Assembly: GCA_050084515.1 (NCBI GenBank)
Contig: CM114271.1
Span: 20,832,001-20,896,000 of the forward strand
Length of the DNA stretch: 64,000 nucleotides
Direction: 5' to 3'
DNA from: Blasia pusilla
Taxonomy: Eukaryota; Marchantiophyta; Marchantiopsida; Blasiales
The notes under the pieces were generated by a model that searched no databases, was not told the origin of the DNA, and saw nothing but the letters and a program-made list of their open reading frames with translations. Shown here piece by piece: positions 56,263 through 64,000 of this stretch. The position numbers were made by a program, and so were the translations under genes. Within the stretch, counting starts at the first letter, position 1; each line of letters starts with the position of its first letter.

Positions 56263-57140
56263 GCTAAGCGTCAAAACTCCTCAGTCGAGCCCCAAAGCGG
56301 CATCTCTCCTCCACGGAATGATGTGGTTATCATGATACTCCTCTCCATAGAAATGTCAGGAATGGGAGTGTTTTCTGCATGGACACGTCCGTCAATAAGA
56401 TCAATAGGCCAAGTGATGGCGGTGCAAAATATTTCTAAGGTCGCCATCTCTCCTAGCCGTTGCTCGATCACTCCACCGATGAATCGAATGGATAACGAGC
56501 TAAGTCGTCCATCGTCGGATTGCCATCCGGGGTCTGTAGGACGCTAAATCCTGTCAATAATCCAAGGAAATATTGGGTACAATATTTCTCCACCAACCAA
56601 GACGTCGTAGGACTCTGCATCGGTCATTATCGCCTTGGCTCGCATCACAGACTCATCTGTAGGATGTCCCGGGTGAATCCTCACCAGGACCTCCTGTCGG
56701 GAGATAAATTGTTCTCGCTTTATCCAAGGATTTTTGTATTCTGAATGGACAACGCTCCACATCGGCTCTCATCAAGCCCAATCCTCTGAATGTTGCTTTC
56801 CCCAACATGAGAGGTTGCGCTCTTGAATCCAATAGGACACGATGCGGTTTAAAAACTCTACCTCCTAGATTCACCAACTGGAAGACCTCTCCTCACTTAT
56901 CCAGCAATACAACACCAGGAGAAGCCGTGGCAATGTCTATCGCGGGTCTAACGGGCATCTCCTCCATCCTAGCAGCCGCAACCTGCCATGAATCTGACGT
57001 GGACGGCCCGAGCATCCGCTCCAAGGGCAGGTCCATCACCTCCTCTCCAATCACCTCTGAACGTGATGCAGGAATACCAACTCCACTCTTACATAGCGTA
57101 ACGTCCGGCCGGAAAACCTCGACGGGCGTACCTTCCAACG
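56263..57140 (-). pseudogene. Protease and following spacer (copy B2)
   Basis: The frame 57138-56893 covers the pre-protease segment (SDSWQVAAARMEEMPVRPAID), and 56877-56653 covers the protease itself, with active-site LLDSRAQPLMLG, where the Gly of Asp-Ser-Gly is Arg, and GLGLMRADVERCPFRIQK. The frame 56471-56271 is the spacer that in this family leads to the methyltransferase: EQRLGEMATLEIFCT and WPIDLIDGRVHAENT. The domain aligns with B3 (55787-56155) and extends past the point where B3 stops. Confidence 0.78.
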
Positions 57141-58660
57141 TTATAACATCAAAAGCAGAAAATAAAATAAAGGACCGTGGTACACAACAATGACCGCCCC
57201 CAACAACGTGCTCGACACATGCTCCTCCTGAACATCAGCAATAGGAGTAGTCACACTTGCTTCTCCCATCGCTCTCCGTGCTTGCACACCAACAACATCA
57301 CCAACTCTCTGGGAACTCTGATCAAGACCCATTGATGGGATCCTCATTGCCTTGGACAACGTGAAAGACTAAGGAAGCATGGTCTGTTTCCTGGCTTCCC
57401 CTCGCTGTGGATCCAACTTTGTGGCTGCTCCACGCATAACAACTGTGGTGGCCTCCATCTGGGCAACCTCATACACCCAACTAGGATCATCTATATCTCT
57501 GCCTGCTCCATATGACGTCGATGCCACTGATCCGGCATCGGGTAGCCTAAATGCCATAGCGGCAATCTGCTGCTGTATTTGAGCCGCCATCCCAGCCTCA
57601 CACCCGACATCTCCCTTAACGCGTCTAGGTTTTGAAACTCTACCTCCTCGATGAGCAACTCCACCATCCCCCCTGGGCGACTCTAGCTCCTCATCCACCA
57701 ATGGGACCACATGGTGCACAACCTCTAGGCCCACCCGAACCAGCAACTTGTTGTGGTGCCCTCTCTGGCCCTCGTTCTGGACGTAACTCAGGGTGTCGGC
57801 TGAAACAATTGGTGCGTGTGTGACTGTACCTCTGATAATAGTCACAATGATATCCTTCTGCTGTAGCACCATCTCCTCGTCCATGCTGAGGTACGCGTCC
57901 ATGACATTGACGAGTGCAATCGCCCTAGTGATGGGCTCCATCACATGCCGAACAAATAATTGCACGCGGCTGCTGCAGAGCCGCATATGAAGGCGCGGGT
58001 CTCTGTGGTACGGCCTCCTGGCATCCTCCCTGAGCTCGTGGTGCCACTGTCAACCTATCTCGGAATCCACGTTGCTACACTGGTGGTGCACACAATCGTG
58101 ACTGCTCTCGCCCAGAACCCATGGTGGCTACACTCTCCTTTGCCATGTTGCGCTCAATGTTCTCGGAGGTCCTAAGAACATCTCTCAACGTAGCGGAGGT
58201 GTTCATAAGAAGCATCCCCTCCCGCACCCGTGTCCGCATGGTTCGGTCCAACATTGCGTACCATGACTGGATATCTTGAGCCTCTGTCACCTTCTGAGTG
58301 ATGTTAATCAAGCGGCGCAAGCGAGTGTAAGCCTCACGTAAACTCTTACCCGGGCGCCTCTGGAAGTCGTGGATGCTCCGGAACTTCTCAATCCGTATCC
58401 CTTGGTACCTCGTCCTCAACTCTGCAAAGAACTCAACCACGGGGTTGAACCTGGGAGGAACCGGACTGGATGATGCAATTGCTCCAGTGCGGGTTACCCC
58501 TCCAAACACATCACAGGTGGAAGAAGCCTCTCCTAACTCCTCCTCCTCATCTTGGAATAGCTCTGTCCATGACACATAGTTTGGGTCATAGTAGAGTCTC
58601 CATGCCTCAATCTCATGGGCATATCTCTGGGAGAACTCATGGTAATTGCCTCATGGGAAT
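57141..58660 (-). pseudogene. Gag and zinc knuckles (copy B2)
   Basis: The frame 58575-58075 (166 codons) has FNPVVEFFAELRTRYQGIRIEKF, SIHDFQRRPGKSLREAYTRLRRLINITQKV, SWYAMLDRTMRTRVREG and ENIERNMAKES. Upstream, at about 58660-58580, EIEAWRLYYDPNYVSW aligns with the B3 gag. At 57960-57800 two knuckles are readable out of frame: ICSACDGAHH...DC, and CDYYQRYSHTRTNC with one Cys replaced by Tyr. The rest (57986-57369) includes GCEAGMAAQIQQQIAAMAF, matched by copy B1. Two frames and several stops make it a pseudogene. Confidence 0.8.
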
Positions 58661-61029
58661 CCCAAAAGGATGCCGTGATGACCCTCGTGCCCCTCTCATA
58701 TGATCACTCTCAACCTTGCGAGTAATCGCTCAATCACTCAAACTAACCATGTGGCACTCAATCTACACTCTCTCACTAAGACGTGTGTTGTTCAGCAACA
58801 AGCGGCGTGGTGCGGAAAATTGACTATTGTCCTATCATCTCATCAACATAACATATCGTCAACTCTAGTTATCCCACAAGGGTCTAGGTCCCCTAAACCC
58901 ATACATCAATGGTGCTCTCAGCATCCGCACGAAACCCAATATCCCAAATAACTACCCAATACCCAGAAATCGCTAACACGTGCAGGGAAAAAGACCAGAA
59001 TGGGTAACATGACAATAATGTCGATGTCACTCCTCAGCAACTGCAAATCTTAACCCCAACTCGGTCGCGAAGACAAACTCCACCAAATAGCACGTCATAC
59101 TCCCCCGGTATTGACGATGCTCAAATATCCTCGATGCGCGGTGCGGGTCCAGCGACATGGTGCAGCACTAGCAGCACAGAATAGCTACAAACGGCACGAC
59201 ACGGCACTTAGCGGCATACCCTCCTCAATCAACAAAACACAATCTGCTCCATAGTGATAGTGCGGCTCGACAATCGAGACGGTGCGGTGCGGCCATGAGC
59301 GGCATGACGCAAAAATCAACGGCGTGTTGCGGCTACGGCCGTCACGACATGGTACTTGATCGTCATTGAGTGGCTACCAATCACAATGTAGCAAAGCGGA
59401 AACGAAATGCCTATCCCATGACTCCAAAAAGGTCACCGTCCATTCAATGGTGAAGAACACCCTCGACAATGGCCAACAGACAGAGCAAGGACGGCCCGCA
59501 TTGACGGTGAAAGTCAATTGTAATTACAATATCTTTCATGTGGATAAAAATCATTCTATTTTGACCTTATTGAAAAAGTCAAAGCTTTTGTTTTTTTTTC
59601 ACTCCACTAACTCCTTAAACTAAGGGTCAACTCACTAAAATTACTCACATTTGGCTTATACTCCACTAAGCCCCATAAATATTGGGTCAACACCCACTAA
59701 ATAAAGTTTCCACTCACTTAAACCTCAAGATCTTAAATTTCTTGTATCCATACACCAATAATAAAAGATCTTTTTAATTTTTCTACCTCAACTAAGAAGT
59801 TACCAAGAATTTAGAAATTTGCTCCTTCCTAACGCGGTGGCTATGGCAACTTCACAAAAATGATCTTAACTTCTTGCTCACATGTTCAAATTGTGCATTG
59901 TTTCTTCCACACATGCATAACTTCTTGATCTACAACAATATTATATTGGTTTCTTCATTTGATCTTCCCATAAAAATAGACGGGGACTATCATGCAGCTA
60001 TTCAATCTGCACTCCTAAAGAAAATTTGGCAGCGCTTCCGTGTTGCTTTTTCCCAAAAGAAATTGAAAACTTGTAAACACAACAATCAGCAAGCTACAAG
60101 GTACTCCCGAGAGCACCAGCATGGGACAACTTGCCCCCATACTAAATTTCTAACCAAATTTTGGTAGCACTTCCGTGTGCCACTCTCCTACACAAAAAAT
60201 CAAACAACAAAACAACAAATGGAGCGGCTCTTGCTCCCGTGAGCACTCCCATGAGCCGCTGAACGGGGAACACGGTCCCCAACCTGCACCAACAAGGAGT
60301 GATCAGCGAGCTCCTGTATTCAAGGTCTCTCACTCTCTCATTCTCTCTTTGTAAATCAATGAAATCTCACATCAATATCTTACACCAAACTCTCCATGGT
60401 GTGCACACTCTCTCATATCAAACCAAACCCACTCTCCTAATGAGAGGCTTGGGTTACACACACAAGGCAAGTAAGATGATTGCTCTGCTGCCTCATGCCA
60501 AGAGGTTCAACAAAGAGAGAAATGAGCTCTCAAGCCCTCTCTCTCTCTTGGAGGTATACCCCCTTCCCTCTCCCAAGCTCTCTCCTCGATAACCTATGCT
60601 CGTAGGTCACCTCCTTGGCCCTTGGCCTGCTGTAGCGGATCAAGGGCAACTTCCCAAAGTGGAAAGTCAAATATAGTCCAAATGAAAACTTAGCGGAAAT
60701 AGTAAGTTTCTCTATATGGCTCAGAATGAGCCGAAACAAAGGGGAAACGTGCTCTCTCAGGTTACCCGTGGTCTCAGCAAGTCATCCGCGACCTCCTGAG
60801 GTTGCCCTCTAGTATCTCTGAAGGCTCTCTACTAGATCTCGCCAATCTCTTCTAAAAGACGTGATAACTACCATATACAGATCCATGATATGACCATTTT
60901 CTCGTGCAAATTGGATCAAGAAGAGTGGGGGGAGGGGGGGTCACACAAAATATATGCCTTCCCTAGAACAACCATTACACACAAATATGATGGCTGCATC
61001 CTTTGCAAATCCACACAACATATATATAT
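58661..61029. other. 2.4-kb spacer, possibly including the leader of copy B2
   Basis: The first 700 bp is GC-rich and may be the leader or LTR of copy B2 on the minus strand, but no LTR end or primer site could be identified. From about 59500 the sequence is AT-rich. A CT-rich stretch with TTGTAAATCAATGAAATCTC near 60345 resembles the end region of some plant LTRs. No open frame has a recognisable product. Confidence 0.35.
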
Positions 61030-61217
61030 GTCAAGCCCGTAGTTACCATTGCCTCATAATCCCTTTCATAAATGATCGCGTACCTCAATGTATCCTTATG
61101 TTGAGCAATAGTTAAGTTCTCAAATGCCATAAGTATATCTCTATGAAAAATCTCTATCCTCTGAGAAAATGCTTCTACCCACACATCTAGGTCATCAAGA
61201 TCCAACACCTTTGCCAT
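61030..61217 (-). pseudogene. Small integrase fragment of family B
   Basis: The frame reads VLDLDDLDVWVEAFSQRIEIF and MAFENLTIAQHKDTLRYA, matching the end of the integrase core in copies B1 (21700-21810) and B2 (48520-48640). It is an isolated piece of under 200 bp with unrelated sequence on both sides, so it represents a further family B insertion. Confidence 0.75.
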
Positions 61218-61882
61218 GCCCCACTGGATAATGTTACATCATGAAAACTAGAAGGTACTAACTTTAATTGATATAATTTGAACATAAAATCTAATAGGGT
61301 TAACTTTCATATTGATTTGATATCAAATAAGTAAAATTTTTATATTGATATTTTCAAATATATATATTTTCAATGCATAAATGACATCATAAATACATGA
61401 AATGCATATTATATTCTTATTGATATAGAAAGGACATAATTACAAATTTCGTGATATAGGTGAGTTTGAATTTCTTCCATACAGCAAAAGGCATGGTGAA
61501 AATGACGCTAGTTTCGTCAATTAATTACCCTATGTTGAGCTCTCCATTTTATGATTTCACCCAATTCATATTTCTTTATTGAGTAAAGCTCAAATTTTCT
61601 CTTTCCTTTTTTTGCAAGCATTTATTGCTTCTCAAGATCAGTTCTCTACTTCAGCAATCTATATTATTATTGGAGAGTCTTCTTATAAGAAGTGTCATGC
61701 CTCCTGATGACACTTGACTTTTTGGGCCAATAGCATTCATTTAGTTTGTATTCTTCGCACGGGTTGCACTTTGGATGTTTTTCACGGTGCTCCGAGTTCG
61801 GATGTTTTTTCACGGTGCTCCGAGTTCGGATGTTTTTCACCTCTGCGGAGCATCGGCACCATCTAGTAGCTATAGATATTAT

Positions 61883-62634
61883 CATATTTCTTTTCAATAT
61901 AGTTTGCTCTGTCTAATTACGTTTACCTAGAGTTATGGTCCAGCAGTTGCAAGTATTTCTTCTTCGTTTTTTATCATGCTGGATTAAGTCTAAGGCATAT
62001 ACATATTTCTACTTTAGACTATACATCCACACTCAACTTAGATGCCTTTTTCTACTTATTGCAATTGAGCTTTACTTCATTCGCATTGTGTTATGGTTCT
62101 CTATAATAGTTTCATTTTTCATTTTACTAAGTTTCTGGAATTTTTATATTATTATTTCTTTCCAAATTGTGTGCACATTCAACTATCAACTATGCACCTA
62201 CATAATTCCATTTTTGTGAGATTTCCACGTTTTATTTTCCATTCCATTTTATTTCAATTCCGTTTTGCTTTCAATTTATAGTCTCTTCATGTTGTTCTTC
62301 AATTCAGCACATTCAATTCTCTTTACTACTAACGAATATGTTTGTTTCTATTATTTCAAGAGATCAAATTTATAATCACGCCGACCAACACACCATGGTC
62401 CATTTCATCAAGTTGAATTTAGCACATCTCATAGGCGTTTCACTCACCACATTGATGTTGAGGTATCATTAGAAGATCACCTTCAATCGTCATTAGCAAC
62501 TCTACTAGATCCCTACAAGGATTTTGTTCTTGATCTAGATACGGTTGGACTGTAGAAGAAATAGTTGCAACTGCTGGACCATAATTCTAGATAAACGTAA
62601 TTAGACACAGCAAACTATATTGAAAAGAAATATG
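61883..62634. mobile_element. Foldback element with 70-bp inverted ends
   Basis: The arms at 61883-61952 and 62565-62634 are reverse complements over 70 bp with three mismatches (CATATTTCTTTTCAATATAG at the outer end). The 612-bp centre is AT-rich without a recognisable product. A tandem pair of ACGGTGCTCCGAGTTCGGATG lies just outside at 61785-61840, and GATCTAGATAC is repeated near 62532 and 62638. It may be a MITE or foldback element; target duplications were not resolved. Confidence 0.75.
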
Positions 62635-64000
62635 CTAGATCTAGATACTGCTGTACTGTAGAAGTGGCATCTTTCTTTTATTGAGTGATAATGCCTTTTC
62701 TTATTGCTGCAGTGTGAACGGGTTCTTCCACCCTCTCATTATATCTGCCACCATAAAAATCTCAAAATTCTCCAATCTATCAATTACACCTACGCCACAA
62801 ACCAAAAAGCTCACATCAAACCATTCTACATACGACCAAGATGTCTTCTAAAAACTACTATGTTACAAACTACTTAGGGCGCATACTTATTACTCTTAAA
62901 TGACACAAACGTCAACAATAGGAAGATTTTAAAAGAACAAGTGTCAACAATAAAAAATAATTTTTAAAAAAACCCAGGTTTTTCTAACCCTCTTCTCTTT
63001 TAATTACATAGATTTTGATAATTTTGTCTAATAATAACATATGTAATATCACAATTGCCCAAATTTATAATAGCACCTAGAACCCCTTTAGGACGGAATG
63101 AACTCTAACTATGCTACGCTGTCGAGTTCGATGACTAAACATGTCACGAGGGACCCAAACAACCGTGTCTCGATCTTCAATTCTACTGAATTCTCGTCAA
63201 TAAATTTCCATATTTTTTATCGAAAACTTTGGAATTTTCTGCAAAGGCCAACTTTTTTTTTGCAGAAAATTGGAACAAAATCCGTATCTGCCTCGAAAAC
63301 ATTCGTAACTATTCCGCTCTTATACGAAAACCTTTTTCACGCGGAAACCTTTCGCGGATTTCGAAACCGGCCTCCGCCTTGTTCACAGCTGCTGCACCTG
63401 TTTCGACCCTCCTTTCATTTCACATTAAGAAAATCGCCCAAAATCCCAAATCTCTCCAGAAGCTTCACCACCCGCGAGCTCGTTACGGAAAGTGGGGGGA
63501 CGGACGTTGCCGCATCCTCATCCTCGAGATCACGCATGACGACGGACACTTGTTGCGTTCGTACGTTCGATTTGAATTGGGGGGGGGAGGGGTTTGACCG
63601 TGGCTTCAGAATTGAGACGGATCATCGTGAGCGAGTTCCCGAGCGGAGTGAAAGGAATGAACGAATGAATCTTGAGGATCGAGGACGCCGGGAAGGCCGC
63701 GAACTCCCGGGAACAAGAGCTCGTGGGTGAGAAGTGGGATGATTCTTTCTTCGTAGGGGCTCCGCCAGCGGTGTCCGTCGATCGCCATGCGCCGTCGTAG
63801 CCAACGTAGCGCGATTGGCGGATGAGATGCAAATTCCGACGTCTTTCGCGCGAACCGATGTTGATTGCTAGCGATATCACTCTTGGCCGAGTCGCTCAAC
63901 AACTACTGTTCCAACCCCGAAACCGAAGAAGGAACGACCGAAGAAACCACGGAAACGAAAACTAACCATCTCCTCTTTTGCCGTTTCCTGTTTCTCGGCC
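62635..64000. other. Right edge, GC content rising, no gene assigned
   Basis: AT-rich to about 63100, then increasingly CpG-rich up to the window end. The plus frame 63098-63730 (210 codons) and minus frames 63530-63902 overlap and match no family I recognise. The composition resembles the 5' region of a host gene that may continue beyond 64000. Confidence 0.35.

Larger units (their letters stand above)
48230..58660 (-). mobile_element. Family B methyltransferase retroelement, split by a related insertion (copy B2)
   Basis: Minus-strand element in two pieces. Piece one, 58660-56263, is gag, zinc knuckles, protease and spacer. Piece two, 52565-48230, is methyltransferase, reverse transcriptase, RNase H and integrase. 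Between them lies copy B3 on the opposite strand, bracketed by AGCG. Treating the two pieces as one element is an inference. They share orientation, they are complementary in content, and the domain order agrees with copy B1, where a pre-protease spacer precedes the methyltransferase. The integrase tail is cut at 48230 by the LTR of copy A2. Stops and frameshifts occur in all domains. Confidence 0.75.

Noticed and set aside
63098-63902. Overlapping plus and minus frames of 116 to 210 codons
   Set aside because: Both strands are open because of base composition. No family motif is seen and the sequence is cut by the window end.

Overview
The window reads as repeat-dominated nuclear DNA of a plant or close streptophyte relative. 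Supporting signs are Ty3/gypsy elements primed by initiator methionine tRNA, a chromodomain integrase of the plant chromovirus type, a RepHel Helitron, nested insertions, long AT-rich spacers and one fragment of a small cysteine-rich plant-type protein. There are no bacterial operons, CRISPR arrays or rRNA genes. Almost every coding region is a broken transposon remnant, so most gene entries are pseudogenes. Single-base frameshifts are very common; some may be sequencing errors.

Layout. 1-9542 (minus): a chromovirus, here family A, in a tandem arrangement LTR-internal-LTR-internal with a 6192-bp period, the lower-coordinate unit running off the window edge. 9543-13907: no recognised gene. 13908-16362: seven tandem copies of a 350-bp unit. 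16609-16712: a 32-bp perfect inverted repeat. 16720-22250 (plus): copy B1 of a second Ty3/gypsy family, here family B. 22490-23156: a Helitron helicase fragment. 23157-31514: GC-richer sequence with a probable host gene exon at 27118-27531. 31515-39173 (minus): a decayed Helitron. 39174-45315: AT-rich spacer with a long AG microsatellite. 45316-48229 (plus): 5'-truncated family A copy A2, whose LTR ends inside a family B integrase. 48230-58660 (minus): family B copy B2, itself split by another family B copy, B3 (52566-56258, plus). 58661-64000: spacer, one small integrase fragment and a 750-bp foldback element.

The main result is that family B carries a cytosine-5 DNA methyltransferase domain between protease and reverse transcriptase. 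Two independent copies (about 19.1-20.3 kb plus and 51.4-52.6 kb minus) show motif I (VLDLFGGIS-like), motif IV with the catalytic Cys, motif VI (ILEN), the motif VIII SRAH..RLWWTNL block and a C-terminal GQAMDLN..TW block, in the order I-IV-VI-VIII-X. That is not the permuted order of plant DRM enzymes. The element order is gag (two CCHC knuckles), protease, methyltransferase, reverse transcriptase, RNase H, integrase, then possibly a PHD-like cysteine cluster. Captured methyltransferases are, to my knowledge, reported in retroelements of dinoflagellates and the charophyte Klebsormidium, so the principle is known; this family and its relationship to those need a search.
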